From assembly GCA_945956935.1 (NCBI GenBank), contig CAMFJD010000009.1, forward strand, positions 1 through 61,827: a stretch of DNA of 61,827 nt, in the 5' to 3' direction. A model generated the notes under the pieces. That model saw only the letters and a program-made list of their open reading frames with translations. It was not told the DNA's origin and searched no databases. Positions 35,668 to 45,493 of this stretch are shown here, piece by piece. Every line of letters begins with the position of its first letter. Positions within the stretch are counted from its first letter, which is position 1. Origin of the DNA: an uncultured Bacillota bacterium. Lineage in GTDB: Bacteria; Bacillota_I; Bacilli_A; Culicoidibacterales; ZOR0006. A program made the translations under genes and the position numbers.

Positions 35668-37119
35668 ATGAGTAAGTATGCACAAGAAGTAAAAGAAATT
35701 TTGTTATATGTTGGTGGAAAGGAAAATATTGTGAGTGCATCGCACTGTGTAACACGATTACGCTTTGTATTAAAAGATGAAACGAAAGCAAATATTGAGC
35801 AACTAGAACAATTGGCAGTTGTAAAAGGGACATTCACTTCTGCTGGCCAATTTCAAGTTGTAATTGGAAATCAAGTTGCGGACGTGTATCAACAATTGCT
35901 TGCTATTTCTGGGATAGAAGAAGCAACAAAAGATGAAGTGAAGAAAGCAGCACAAAAAAATATGAACTGGATTCAGCGAATAATTGGGGGGTTAGCTGAA
36001 ATTTTCATTCCGATTTTACCTGCTATTATTACAGGTGGGCTTATCTTAGGATTCCGTAATATTATTGGTGATCTTGCCATATTTGATGGTCAAACACTTA
36101 CCCAGCTTTATCCAATGATGGCAGAAATTCATAGTTTTCTTTGGGTTATTGGGGAAGCAATTTTTCATTTCTTACCAGTAATGATTACATGGTCTACAGT
36201 GAAAAAATTTGGTGGGTCACAAGTTCTTGGTATTGTTTTGGGAATTACACTCGTTTCACCACAGCTTTTAAATGCGTATGGATATGCTGAAGCAGTTGCT
36301 ACAGCTACTGTTCCAACGTGGGATTTTGGCTTCATGATGATTGAAAAAGTTGGGTATCAAGCACAAGTAATTCCTGCTATTTTAGCTGGTATCACATTGG
36401 CAAAAATTGAAACAACACTGAATAAATTTATTCCAGATGTACTGAAAATGATTATCATTCCATTTGTTGCTATTACTCTAACTGTTTTACTATCGTATGT
36501 TATTATTGGACCGATTGCACGTGAAATTGGGAATACACTCGCATTCGGGTTTACAGCATTACTCACAGGTCCATTTAAATTAATCGGTGCAGCAATCTTT
36601 GGTTTGTTTTACGCACCACTTGTTATTACAGGTTTACATCATACATTTTTAGCAGTTGATTTACAATTAATTGCTGAGGGCGGAACAATGTTATGGCCAC
36701 TTATTGCTTTAAGCAACATTGCTCAAGGCTCTTCAGTTCTCGCTATTTTCTTTTTGTATCGTCAAGACGCAAAATTGAGCTCGATGGCAGTGTCTTCAAA
36801 TATAGCAGCATGGCTTGGGGTAACAGAACCTGCGATGTTTGGAGTGAATTTAAAGTTTAAATATGCATTTTATTCAGCATTAGTCGGTTCGGCATTAGCA
36901 GCAATGGTATCAATAGGTAGTGGCGTTTTAGCAAATTCAATAGGTATAGGTGGATTACCGGCATTTTTAGCAATTCAGCCACAGTATTGGACTTCATATA
37001 TTCTTGCGATGATCATAGCAATTATCGTACCATTTGTTTTAACATGTATTTTCAGTAACGATGTTTTAACAAGTAAATTGTTTTCACGTATACGTACACT
37101 AAAAATGAAATCACAATAA
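35668..37119 (+). CDS. treP: Trehalose PTS transporter EIIBC
   Basis: This 483-residue membrane protein imports and phosphorylates trehalose. The EIIB domain (about 1-85) has the phosphorylated cysteine C27 in SASHCVTRLRF. The EIIC domain (about 110-480) has roughly ten helices and the conserved GLHHTFLAVDL segment. There is no EIIA domain, so phosphate must come from a separate glucose-type EIIA. AAGGGGG lies 8 bases before ATG. The assignment to trehalose rests on the treR and treC neighbours. Confidence 0.92.
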   Translation: MSKYAQEVKEILLYVGGKENIVSASHCVTRLRFVLKDETKANIEQLEQLAVVKGTFTSAGQFQVVIGNQVADVYQQLLAISGIEEATKDEVKKAAQKNMNWIQRIIGGLAEIFIPILPAIITGGLILGFRNIIGDLAIFDGQTLTQLYPMMAEIHSFLWVIGEAIFHFLPVMITWSTVKKFGGSQVLGIVLGITLVSPQLLNAYGYAEAVATATVPTWDFGFMMIEKVGYQAQVIPAILAGITLAKIETTLNKFIPDVLKMIIIPFVAITLTVLLSYVIIGPIAREIGNTLAFGFTALLTGPFKLIGAAIFGLFYAPLVITGLHHTFLAVDLQLIAEGGTMLWPLIALSNIAQGSSVLAIFFLYRQDAKLSSMAVSSNIAAWLGVTEPAMFGVNLKFKYAFYSALVGSALAAMVSIGSGVLANSIGIGGLPAFLAIQPQYWTSYILAMIIAIIVPFVLTCIFSNDVLTSKLFSRIRTLKMKSQ

Positions 37120-37246
37120 CGTATGAAATATATTTACTAGAAAGGCTGTAGTATTTCAAACTATACTTGAGTGAGGATAAATTCTATCACGAATAATAGA
37201 TGCGAATAAAAATAAATAATAGAAGATACAAGAGGAATGAAATGAG

Positions 37247-38917
37247 ATGGAAGCAACTTTCAAACAAAAAACAGTATATCAAATTTACCCGAAAAGCTTT
37301 TTAGATACAACAGGGACCGGACTAGGTGATTTAGGCGGTATTCAACAAAAACTGCCATACTTACAACATCTAGGTATTGATATTATTTGGTTAACTCCTA
37401 TTTATCTATCTCCTCAACGAGATAATGGCTATGATATTGCCAATTATTATGAAATAGACCCTGCATTTGGAAGTATGAGTGATTTTGAAGCACTTGTTAA
37501 TGAAATAAACAAAAGAGGTATGCAACTCATTATGGATATGGTTGTCAATCATACATCAACGGATCATGCCTGGTTTCAAGATGTTTTAATTCGCGGGAAA
37601 TCGAGTCCGTATTATCAATTTTATATTTGGCGTGATGGTATAGATGGTCAACCACCGACAAATTGGCAGTCAAAATTTGGTGGCTCAGCTTGGGAATATG
37701 TACCAGCACTTGATCAATATTATTTACATTTATTTGACGTAACACAGGCTGATTTAAATTGGGAATACGGACCAATGCGTGAGGCTATTTATGAAATGAT
37801 GCGTTTTTGGATGGATAAAGGAATTGCTGGATTTCGACTCGATGTTGTAAATTTGTTATCAAAAAACCAACAATTTCCAAATGATACGTTAGTGACACCA
37901 ATGGATGACGGCCGAAAATTTTATACTGATGGTCCTAAAATTCATGAATACTTACAAGCAATGAATGCAGCTGTATTTTCTCATTATCCAAATACTTTTA
38001 GTGTAGGTGAGATGTCGTCAACAACAATTGAACAGTGTCAACGGTATACGAATCCTGAAAATAATGAATTATTAATGACTTTCAACTTTCATCATTTAAA
38101 AGTTGACTATCCAAATGGAGCGAAATGGGCGATAGCACCTTTTGATTTTCAACGATTAAAACAATTATTTATCCAGTGGCAACTAGGTATGCAAAAAGAG
38201 CAGGGATGGAATGCATTATTTTGGTGTAACCATGATCAGCCACGTGCTATTTCACGTTTTGGGAATGCTAAAGAGTATCCATATGAATCAGCTACAATGT
38301 TGGCTACAGCAATACATTGTATGCAAGGAACACCGTATATTTACCAAGGTGAAGAAATAGGTATGACAAATGCATATTTCACGTCAATTGATGAGTATCG
38401 TGATGTTGAGTCGCTGAATGCGTATGCTACACTGCTTGCTCGTGGCTTAACTATTAATGAAGCATTAGTTATTTTACAGGAGAAATCACGCGATAATGCT
38501 CGTACACCGATGCAATGGAACACAGATGAAAATGCTGGTTTTACGAAGGGAGTACCTTGGATATCAGTGAATAAGAACTATAAAACAGTGAATGTTGAGT
38601 ACTTACTAACACAAGAACAATCAATTTTTACATTTTATCAACAACTCATTCAATTACGCAAAAATAATCAAGCAATTAGTGAAGGTATATATCAGCCGTT
38701 ACTAGTCGATGACTCACATGTTTATGGCTATAAACGAATATTTAATAATGAAAAATTGGTAGTTTTATGTAACTTTTTTGCTCAATCAGTAGAGATAGAA
38801 AAACGATTGATTGACATACATGCATATGATATTAGTATTAATAATTATGCATCACTTGAATCAACACAAACGACTATTACATTATTACCATATCAAGCAG
38901 TTGTACTCCAATGCTGA
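37247..38917 (+). CDS. treC: Trehalose-6-phosphate hydrolase
   Basis: This 556-residue cytosolic GH13 enzyme splits trehalose-6-phosphate into glucose and glucose-6-phosphate. Catalytic residues are D199 (GFRLDVVN), E255 (SVGEMSS) and D330 (NHDQPR). The N-terminal KTVYQIYPKSF and the DNGYDIANY loop are typical of alpha-phosphotrehalase/oligo-1,6-glucosidase enzymes. It follows treP by 127 bases, probably on the same transcript; the AGAGGA site supports ATG 37247. A strong terminator follows. In Bacillus this gene is called treA. Confidence 0.92.
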   Translation: MEATFKQKTVYQIYPKSFLDTTGTGLGDLGGIQQKLPYLQHLGIDIIWLTPIYLSPQRDNGYDIANYYEIDPAFGSMSDFEALVNEINKRGMQLIMDMVVNHTSTDHAWFQDVLIRGKSSPYYQFYIWRDGIDGQPPTNWQSKFGGSAWEYVPALDQYYLHLFDVTQADLNWEYGPMREAIYEMMRFWMDKGIAGFRLDVVNLLSKNQQFPNDTLVTPMDDGRKFYTDGPKIHEYLQAMNAAVFSHYPNTFSVGEMSSTTIEQCQRYTNPENNELLMTFNFHHLKVDYPNGAKWAIAPFDFQRLKQLFIQWQLGMQKEQGWNALFWCNHDQPRAISRFGNAKEYPYESATMLATAIHCMQGTPYIYQGEEIGMTNAYFTSIDEYRDVESLNAYATLLARGLTINEALVILQEKSRDNARTPMQWNTDENAGFTKGVPWISVNKNYKTVNVEYLLTQEQSIFTFYQQLIQLRKNNQAISEGIYQPLLVDDSHVYGYKRIFNNEKLVVLCNFFAQSVEIEKRLIDIHAYDISINNYASLESTQTTITLLPYQAVVLQC

Positions 38918-38944
38918 AAATGTACGAATAGTATATGATAAGAT

Positions 38945-38991
38945 AAAAACCACCCTTTACCTCAATAAATTTGCGGTAAAGGGTGGTTTTT
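38945..38991. terminator. Terminator after treC
   Basis: AAAACCACCCTTTACC (38946-38961) pairs with its complement at 38975-38990; A and T runs on both sides let it serve the convergent pga operon too. Confidence 0.9.
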
Positions 38992-39014
38992 AGTGAATGA
39001 AGCATATTGATTCA

Positions 39015-39872
39015 TTATTTGTTTTGGTTTAACCAAGGAAATATGACATGCTTAAAACTTTCAGATGAAGCAATATAACGATTTTGATAGTGGCTATCTG
39101 CTACTGCGGTAATTGGATTAGGACTGAGAATCGCGGCTGTAGTAAATCCAAGTGAACGAACAAGTTCGGTTACTTGTTCGGTTGTTTCACCAAAAGGATA
39201 TGCCAACGTTGTGACATTAATTCCGAGTTCTTGTTGAAAAACTGCAAGACTTTCTTCTAAATCAGTTTTTAGACGGTTCCAATATTCTGGATGTAAAAAA
39301 ACAGCCTTTCCATCGAGTAAATAGTGGAGATTATGAGTATGAGAGCCAAAAGATGCTAGTCCACTTGCTTGCATTTCACGTAATTCATCCCAAGAACTCA
39401 TCTGTAAATTGTTGAAATCTGGATTGCCGACTTGACCAGTTATAACAAATAATGTAAAAGGTATATTACGCTCTTTCAGTAAAGGGAATGCATTTTGATA
39501 TACACTTTGATCAACGTCATCAAAAGAAATCCATACACACATATCAGGAAATATTCCTGACTGTTGAAAGGATTCAATTTCAGTTGGTGTAGCAAAATAT
39601 GCATTTGCAGCTATGAGTGCGTCAAGTTGCTGTTCAAACTCATCAGTATACACAGAGTATGTAGACAGTGAATCATTTGAACTTGTTTGAGTAAACAATT
39701 TATTCCAAAATGTAGGTTTGCGTACACGGTGATAATTGAGTCCAATACACATATTATCACCTGAAATTGGAGTGAAATCTGTTGCAGTTGGTGTTAGAAA
39801 TGTTGAAAATTGTAGTAAAAAAATACTTGTAATTACAGAAAAAATGAGGAGTTTTCCTATTTTTTTTAGCAT
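39015..39872 (-). CDS. icaB: Poly-N-acetylglucosamine deacetylase, IcaB/PgaB type
   Basis: This 285-residue exported protein is a NodB-fold deacetylase resembling IcaB, which partly deacetylates poly-beta-1,6-N-acetylglucosamine so the polymer sticks to the cell surface. Key parts are LNYHRV near residue 47, ISFDDVDQSVYQNAFPLLKE (metal site, near 116) and SHTHNLH (near 179), then YPFGE. A signal anchor lies at about 5-28. ATG 39872 is chosen because GAAAGGAAG precedes it; upstream codons to 39893 are probably not translated. It ends the pga operon. Confidence 0.85.
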   Translation of the reverse strand: MLKKIGKLLIFSVITSIFLLQFSTFLTPTATDFTPISGDNMCIGLNYHRVRKPTFWNKLFTQTSSNDSLSTYSVYTDEFEQQLDALIAANAYFATPTEIESFQQSGIFPDMCVWISFDDVDQSVYQNAFPLLKERNIPFTLFVITGQVGNPDFNNLQMSSWDELREMQASGLASFGSHTHNLHYLLDGKAVFLHPEYWNRLKTDLEESLAVFQQELGINVTTLAYPFGETTEQVTELVRSLGFTTAAILSPNPITAVADSHYQNRYIASSESFKHVIFPWLNQNK

Positions 39873-39897
39873 AATTTGCTTCCTTTCAATCAATTAA

Positions 39898-40347
39898 TTA
39901 ATCTTTCTTTGGTTGGATAATGGGGTTAGTAGAGAAAGTCGATATTTTCTGAGTTTGAAGTTGTTCGAAATCGATTGGACTAATTAATCCTAAATTTAGT
40001 AGTTCAGCATCGGTTGTATTTTCAGGATAGTGGCGCCGATTAAGTGAGCCAAATCGATGCTTATTGTACGTTCTCCATACAAGCAGTAAAATAAACATCC
40101 CTAAGAAAATAAGAACACATTCAAATAAAAATTGCTGAATATCTGCGTTAGTAACATTTAATGCAATTCGGACAATACTGATGAGTGCATCATTATGATC
40201 AAATACTGCCGAAAAAAACAAATAAAAAATAACAAGCGAATACAACCACATGAATAATGTAGTTGTATAAGAAACTAATTTTTGGATAAAGGTTGTATTT
40301 GAGATGACGATGTATGGTGAATATTTCCTCGATCTGGAGAGTCCCAT
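39898..40347 (-). CDS. PgaD-like membrane protein of the PNAG synthase
   Basis: This 149-residue protein has two transmembrane helices (about 27-50 and 73-95) and a basic cytoplasmic tail starting TYNKHRFGSLNRRHYPENTT, the pattern of PgaD, the accessory subunit needed for synthesis by PgaC. An AAGGAGG site (40357-40363) supports ATG 40347, which lies 73 bases inside the end of the synthase gene in another frame. It stands between the synthase and deacetylase genes. The family call is by context and pattern. Confidence 0.75.
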   Translation of the reverse strand: MGLSRSRKYSPYIVISNTTFIQKLVSYTTTLFMWLYSLVIFYLFFSAVFDHNDALISIVRIALNVTNADIQQFLFECVLIFLGMFILLLVWRTYNKHRFGSLNRRHYPENTTDAELLNLGLISPIDFEQLQTQKISTFSTNPIIQPKKD

Positions 40348-41561
40348 ATAGCATAGCCTCCTTTCAGTTGTGCATAAATTGCTTTTGGTGTTGCTGTAAT
40401 AACGACAAAGGTATTAATCATCCAATAAATAGCAGGATACCAAGAAGCCCATAGGTAGTATTTAGAAATATTGTCATATCTTGATTCGTTTTTTAAAGAC
40501 AATAAAAGCTGAATATGGCTTAAAAAAACAAGGGCAAATGAATGAAATGAAAACCAAATAATAATTTCGCTCAGTGAGGTAGCACTGAAAAAAAGTTCAA
40601 TTGTTACAAGAGCCCAGAGGAAAGCCCAAATCACACTGAGTAGTTGTTCTATATAAATCAACCATAATCTTCTTTGGCGCCAATCAGTGAAAATATCCCA
40701 GTGACGAATAAGTACTTCTTGGCCACCTTGAGACCACCGAACTCGTTGCTTAAAAATACCTTTCAGTGTTTCAGGCACAAGCATCCAACACAATGCACGA
40801 GGTTCATAACGAATATCCCAAAATTTTTTTTGTAATTTCCAAGAAATAGCAATGTCTTCAATAATCATATCGCAATCCCAAAGTCCAACACTTACTAACG
40901 CTTTCTTACGAAATGCTACGATGACGCCAGAAACAGTCATAATTTTACCAAATACTTTTTGAGCACGTTTAATTGAACCAATAATAGATGCATATTCAAC
41001 AAGTTGCATTTTACCGAGTAAAGTGTCTCGGTTTCGAATTCTTGGATTTCCAGTTACAGCACCGACACGTTCTCCTTTAATAAGAAAATGTTGAATAAGA
41101 AAATAAGGTGCTGCATCATCCAGCAGTGCATCGGAATCAATACATAATAAAAATTCACTTGTTGATGCGTGTGCAGCAATATGAAGTGCATTAGCCTTTC
41201 CTTTATTTTCTTTACAGTCAATAACACGTAATCGTTCGTACTCTTGACTGAGCGCAACTAATATTGCACCTGTTTCATCTTGACTCCCATCATTTACTGC
41301 AATAATTTCAAAAGAAGGATATGACAATCCATGTAAATTTTCAATCGTTTCATGAATTGTTTATGATTCATTGTAACATGGAACTAAAATGCTAATTTTA
41401 GGCCAGTCTAATTCTGGTACTATACACATATCTTTTTTTGTTTCACGAAAAAAAGAAAAAATTAACGAACCAGAAATCCAAGTAAACGACATAATAATTG
41501 GATACCAAAAAACAAAAATACCAATTTGTTCAATAAGAGTATGAAAATCATTCTCTTCCAT
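40275..41561 (-). pseudogene. pgaC: Poly-beta-1,6-GlcNAc synthase, interrupted by one in-frame TAA
   Basis: The reading frame from ATG 41561 (AGGGGG site upstream) has a transmembrane helix (about 13-36), then WPKISILVPCYNES, and hits TAA at 41361-41363. The same frame then continues without interruption as TIHETIENLHGLSYPSFEIIAVNDGS to 40275. The rest is a normal GT2 synthase: SDALLDD (DxD-type), MIIEDIAISWKLQ (ED motif) and QRVRW, then three or more helices. Whole length is about 428 codons, as in intact PgaC/IcaA. Without the stop it would be functional. Mutation, sequencing error and readthrough are all possible. Confidence 0.88.
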
Positions 41562-41776
41562 AAAAAAACCCCCTAAAACATAATACACTTCCAATTCTAT
41601 CAGAATTAAATTCTAATGCAAACGAAATATATTATGAAAAAATATTTTTGAACAGTCGTGTAAAGAGTTTAAATGCGCTTAATGATTAAATATAAATTTA
41701 AACGTTTCTACCAATAATAATTTATTTCATTTTAAAACGAACCAGCCATATATTTCAAAACTCAAAAGCATATCAT

Positions 41777-41805
41777 TTGTCAAAGGAGAATCTAGTCGGT
41801 ACAAT
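41777..41805 (+). promoter_or_regulatory. Promoter of ahpC1
   Basis: -35 TTGTCA (41777-41782), 17-bp spacer and -10 TACAAT (41800-41805), with the start codon 77 bases downstream. I saw no clear PerR box. Confidence 0.6.
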
Positions 41806-41881
41806 GATATCGAACAGTAAACAGTAACCATTACGTTTTACTGCTTCGTACTTATTCAAACGATATAAAAGGAGGTCCTAT

Positions 41882-42445
41882 ATGTCATTAATCGGCAAAG
41901 AAATAGGTCAATTTTACGCAGATGCGTATCAAAACGGGGAGTTTTGTACGGTGAGTATGGATGAATTAAAAGGTCAGTGGAGTATTTTCTGCTTTTATCC
42001 AGCCGATTTCTCATTTGTATGCCCGACAGAGTTAGCTGATTTACAAGACCAATATGCTCAATTACAAGCACTTGGTGTTGAAGTATACTCTGTGTCAACA
42101 GACACACACTTTACACATAAAGCATGGCATGATCATTCAGCAGAAATCAAATCATTGACATACACAATGATTGGTGATCCATCACAAAAAATTTCTCGCT
42201 TATTTGAAGTGTTAGACGAAGAAACTGGTTTAGCAGGTCGTGGGACATTCATCATTGATCCTGATGGTATTATCCAAGCAGTTGAAATTGCATCGGATGG
42301 TATTGGACGTGATGCAAGTATTTTAATTGATAAAGTAAAAGCTGCTCAATATGTCCGTAATAACCCTGGTGAAGTATGTCCAGCGAAATGGAAAGAAGGC
42401 TCAACAACGTTAAAACCAAGTATTGAGCTTATTGGGAAAATCTAA
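41882..42445 (+). CDS. ahpC: Alkyl hydroperoxide reductase AhpC, first copy
   Basis: This 187-residue typical 2-Cys peroxiredoxin reduces hydrogen peroxide and organic peroxides. The peroxidatic cysteine is C47 in FSFVCPTE, the resolving cysteine C166 in GEVCPAKW. It is about four fifths identical by eye to the second copy that follows, but has two extra cysteines (C22, C37). AAGGAGG lies before ATG. Both copies precede ahpF, which should recycle them. Two tandem ahpC genes are unusual. Confidence 0.95.
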   Translation: MSLIGKEIGQFYADAYQNGEFCTVSMDELKGQWSIFCFYPADFSFVCPTELADLQDQYAQLQALGVEVYSVSTDTHFTHKAWHDHSAEIKSLTYTMIGDPSQKISRLFEVLDEETGLAGRGTFIIDPDGIIQAVEIASDGIGRDASILIDKVKAAQYVRNNPGEVCPAKWKEGSTTLKPSIELIGKI

Positions 42446-42650
42446 GATTTATAACAATTTGCTAAATAAATCTACATGTCAATTGTATGAATGCGCAAAA
42501 AAAAATGGGAAATTGTAGAAAAAAAACGAAAAGAATAAAAATAAAGCATAACAATTGTAAAAACTAAAAAAGTATGCAAAAATGAATTTAACGGAATCAA
42601 GGAATCTTGATTACCTCAGATAACACTATTATTGAAGGAGGACATTTTAC
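42446..42650. other. Gap between the ahpC genes, small dyad
   Basis: The 205 bases hold no gene. ATCAAG (42596-42601) and CTTGAT (42606-42611) form a small dyad 40 bases before the second ahpC, perhaps an operator. I saw no terminator, so the genes may be co-transcribed. Confidence 0.35.
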
Positions 42651-43214
42651 ATGTCATTAATCGGAAAAACTATTGGTGAATTCAAAGCAGAAGCATACCA
42701 AAATGGAAAATTTTTATCTGTATCTTCAGAAGACTTCAAAGGACAATGGAGCGTTGTTTGCTTCTACCCAGCAGACTTTACGTTTGTATGTCCAACAGAA
42801 TTAGGTGATCTTCAAGATCAGTATGCAACATTAAAATCAATGGGTGTTGAAGTATACTCAGTATCAACAGACACACACTTCACTCACAAAGCATGGCATG
42901 ATCATTCAGAAGCAATCAATAAAATTGAATATATCATGATTGGTGATCCATCACAAAAAATTTCACGTTTATTTGATGTATTAGATGAAGAAGCTGGTTT
43001 AGCAGATCGTGGAACATTTATCATTGATCCTGATGGTGTTGTGCAATCAGTAGAAATTACTGCTGGTGGAATTGGACGTGACGCAAGCATTTTAATTGAT
43101 AAAATGAAAGCTGCTCAATACGTACGCAACAATCCAGGTGAAGTATGTCCAGCAAAATGGAAAGAAGGATCAGCAACATTAAAACCAAGTATTGACCTTG
43201 TTGGGAAAATTTAA
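42651..43214 (+). CDS. ahpC: Alkyl hydroperoxide reductase AhpC, second copy
   Basis: This 187-residue 2-Cys peroxiredoxin is a paralogue of the gene just upstream, sharing FTFVCPTE (C47) and GEVCPAKW (C166) but lacking the two extra cysteines of the first. It sits 103 bases before ahpF. GAAGGAGGAC lies before ATG. The sequence spread between the copies (about 20 % of residues) indicates an old duplication kept by selection rather than a fresh repeat. Confidence 0.95.
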   Translation: MSLIGKTIGEFKAEAYQNGKFLSVSSEDFKGQWSVVCFYPADFTFVCPTELGDLQDQYATLKSMGVEVYSVSTDTHFTHKAWHDHSEAINKIEYIMIGDPSQKISRLFDVLDEEAGLADRGTFIIDPDGVVQSVEITAGGIGRDASILIDKMKAAQYVRNNPGEVCPAKWKEGSATLKPSIDLVGKI

Positions 43215-43317
43215 GGTTTAGTAAACTGAACAGATATGAACTACACGTTTCAGATAGCTTATTTGAAGCTTGTAGTTCTTTTTTATAACAAATAAATCAA
43301 AAAACGGAGGGTATTCT

Positions 43318-44850
43318 ATGCATTTAGATACAGAAATAAAAAGTCAATTAGAACAATACTTACAGTTACTAGAATCAGATATTGTTATCGAATTAAGTGT
43401 TGGAACGGATGAAAATTCACAAGATTTAGCAACATTCGTTGAAGAAGTTGCTGCGATGACACCACGTATTACAATTGAGCGTGTATCATTACCGTATACA
43501 CCAAGTTTTATGATTAATAAAGCTGGGGATGGTGTGAGTGGAATCACTTTTGCAGGGATTCCTGGTGGACATGAATTTACATCATTTATTTTGGCTTTAT
43601 TACAAGTGAGTGGTCGTGCACCAAAGGTGGATGCTGAGATTATTGAGCGTATCAAAGCAATTCAAACACCTTATCATTTTGAAACATTTATTAGCTTAAG
43701 TTGCCACAACTGTCCTGATGTTGTTCAAGCTTTTAACTTAATGAGTGTTTTAAATCCACTTATTTCACATACAATGATTGATGGGGCAATGTTTCAAGAT
43801 GAGGTGAATGCACGTTCAATTATGGCTGTTCCAACAATGTTTGCCAATGGTGAAGCATTTGGGAATGGGCGTATGATTATTGAAGAAATTCTTGATAAAG
43901 TAAGCGGTCCTGCTGATGCGAGTGAATTTACAAATAAAGAATTATATGATGTTTTAGTTGTTGGTGGTGGTCCTGCAGGAGCAAGTGCAGCTATTTATGC
44001 CGCTCGTAAAGGGATTCGCACAGGTCTTGTAGCTCAAAAATTTGGAGGTCAAGTGCTTGAAACGTTGGGAATTGAAAATGTTATCGGAACACCATATACA
44101 GAAGGTCCAAAATTAATGGCCCAAGTCGAAGCACATGTGAAAGAATATCCAGTTGATTTAATGAAAGGCCAAAACGTAAAAAGTATTGATAAAAAAGACG
44201 TTGTTGAAGTAACATTAGAAAATGGTGCCGTTTTACAAAGCAAAACGATTGTATTAGCAACAGGTGCACGCTGGCGTAGCATTCATGCTCCGGGGGAACA
44301 AGAGTTCAAAAATAAAGGTGTTGCTTATTGTCCACACTGTGATGGACCTTTATTTAAAGGGAAAAATGTTGCTGTTATCGGTGGTGGAAATTCAGGGATT
44401 GAAGCAGCAATTGATTTAGCTGGAATAGTAAATCATGTAACCGTTATCGAATTCCAATCAACATTAAAAGCAGACCAAGTGTTACAAGAACGTCTTCACT
44501 CATTACCAAATGTCACTGTTGTAACAAATGCAAAAACAACAGCGATTACAGGTGATGACAAAGTATCAGGTTTATCATATGTCGATGTTCAAACAAATGA
44601 AGCACATGATATTGCAGTGGAAGGTGTTTTCATCTTGATTGGTCTTGTACCAAATACAGAGTTTTTAGGTGATAGCGTCGAAAAAACACGTATGGGAGAA
44701 ATTATTGTTGATAAACACGGTGCAACGAATATCCCTGGTGTTTTTGCTGCGGGTGACTGTACAGATTCAGCTTATAAACAAATTATCATTTCAATGGGGT
44801 CAGGGGCAACAGCAGCGCTGGGAGCATTTGATTGGTTAATTCGAAACTAA
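43318..44850 (+). CDS. ahpF: Alkyl hydroperoxide reductase subunit F
   Basis: This 510-residue flavoprotein transfers electrons from NADH to AhpC. The N-terminal thioredoxin-like region (about 1-195) has the CHNC disulfide (near 137). The C-terminal thioredoxin-reductase-like half has the FAD loop GGGPAGASAA (near 217), the redox pair CPHC (near 338) and the NAD loop GGGNSGIEAA, and ends with the FAD segment GVFAAGDCTD. Length is normal. AACGGAGGG precedes ATG, and a long terminator follows. It should serve both AhpC proteins. Confidence 0.96.
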   Translation: MHLDTEIKSQLEQYLQLLESDIVIELSVGTDENSQDLATFVEEVAAMTPRITIERVSLPYTPSFMINKAGDGVSGITFAGIPGGHEFTSFILALLQVSGRAPKVDAEIIERIKAIQTPYHFETFISLSCHNCPDVVQAFNLMSVLNPLISHTMIDGAMFQDEVNARSIMAVPTMFANGEAFGNGRMIIEEILDKVSGPADASEFTNKELYDVLVVGGGPAGASAAIYAARKGIRTGLVAQKFGGQVLETLGIENVIGTPYTEGPKLMAQVEAHVKEYPVDLMKGQNVKSIDKKDVVEVTLENGAVLQSKTIVLATGARWRSIHAPGEQEFKNKGVAYCPHCDGPLFKGKNVAVIGGGNSGIEAAIDLAGIVNHVTVIEFQSTLKADQVLQERLHSLPNVTVVTNAKTTAITGDDKVSGLSYVDVQTNEAHDIAVEGVFILIGLVPNTEFLGDSVEKTRMGEIIVDKHGATNIPGVFAAGDCTDSAYKQIIISMGSGATAALGAFDWLIRN

Positions 44851-44877
44851 CCTCATATAATGCAATAGTTTAATCAC

Positions 44878-44930
44878 AGACAAATCGACTATCGGCGCCA
44901 TATCTTTGGCACCTGATAGTCGATTTGTCT
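44878..44930 (+). terminator. Terminator of the ahp operon
   Basis: A 16-bp stem (44878-44893 with 44915-44930) with a further inner pairing, 27 bases after the ahpF stop. Confidence 0.8.
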
Positions 44931-44963
44931 TAATAAAAAACTAAACATTCATTTTATTTTTAA

Positions 44964-45000
44964 TTGACTCACCCAAAAAGATTGTGTACAATTTAATTGT
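44964..45000 (+). promoter_or_regulatory. ohrR promoter with overlapping OhrR-type operator
   Basis: -35 TTGACT (44964-44969), 17-bp spacer and -10 TACAAT (44987-44992). The dyad ACAATTTAATTGT (44988-45000) covers the -10 and closely matches known OhrR operators (TACAATT-AATTGT class). OhrR bound here would block the promoter until oxidised by organic peroxide, giving autoregulation of ohrR and the gpx gene. Confidence 0.85.
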
Positions 45001-45030
45001 GAAAAATTTATTTGAGAAAAGGTGATTGTG

Positions 45031-45471
45031 GTGAGTGAGAAAGATATCCTATTATTGGAAAATCAACTGTGTTTTTCACTCTATGCTGTATCTAAGGAAG
45101 TTATTCGACTGTACAAACCAATCTTAGATCCACATGGGCTGACGTATACCCAATACATTACTTTACTAGCTATATGGGGAAATGATACTGTCTCAGTAAA
45201 AGAGTTAGGTAAACAGCTTCATCTTGATTCTGGTACGTTAACTCCAGTACTCAAAAAACTTGAGTTGCAAGGATATGTTAATCGCCAGCGTGATTATAAA
45301 GATGAGCGAATTTTACTCGTAACAACAACAGAAAAAGGTAGAGAACTTAAAGAAAAGTTAGCAGCTGGAACAACACATCTTGCCTGTCTTTTACAAGTCA
45401 ATAGTATTGATTTACAACAATTAAAAAAAGACATTGATGGATTATTAAGAATAATCATTGATAATCGTTAA
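45031..45471 (+). CDS. ohrR: Organic hydroperoxide sensor OhrR (MarR family)
   Basis: This protein of about 146 residues is a winged-helix MarR repressor. The start LLLENQLCFSLYAVSKEV contains the redox-sensing cysteine (near residue 14) conserved in OhrR; oxidation by organic peroxides releases DNA. The recognition segment LHLDSGTLTPVLKKLELQGY is typical. GTG 45031 is chosen to fit AAAGGTGA (45019-45025), though GTG 45022 or 45028 are possible. The gpx gene follows after 22 bases. A matching operator lies in its own promoter. Confidence 0.9.
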   Translation: MSEKDILLLENQLCFSLYAVSKEVIRLYKPILDPHGLTYTQYITLLAIWGNDTVSVKELGKQLHLDSGTLTPVLKKLELQGYVNRQRDYKDERILLVTTTEKGRELKEKLAAGTTHLACLLQVNSIDLQQLKKDIDGLLRIIIDNR

Positions 45472-45493
45472 ATTTAGAAAGGTGGAATAAACA

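Noticed and set aside
42596-42611. Dyad before the second ahpC as a PerR box
   Set aside because: The arms ATCAAG/CTTGAT do not match the PerR consensus TTATAATNATTATAA.
41882-43214. The two ahpC genes as a recent assembly duplication
   Set aside because: They differ at about one fifth of residues and at many silent sites, so this is an old paralogous pair.
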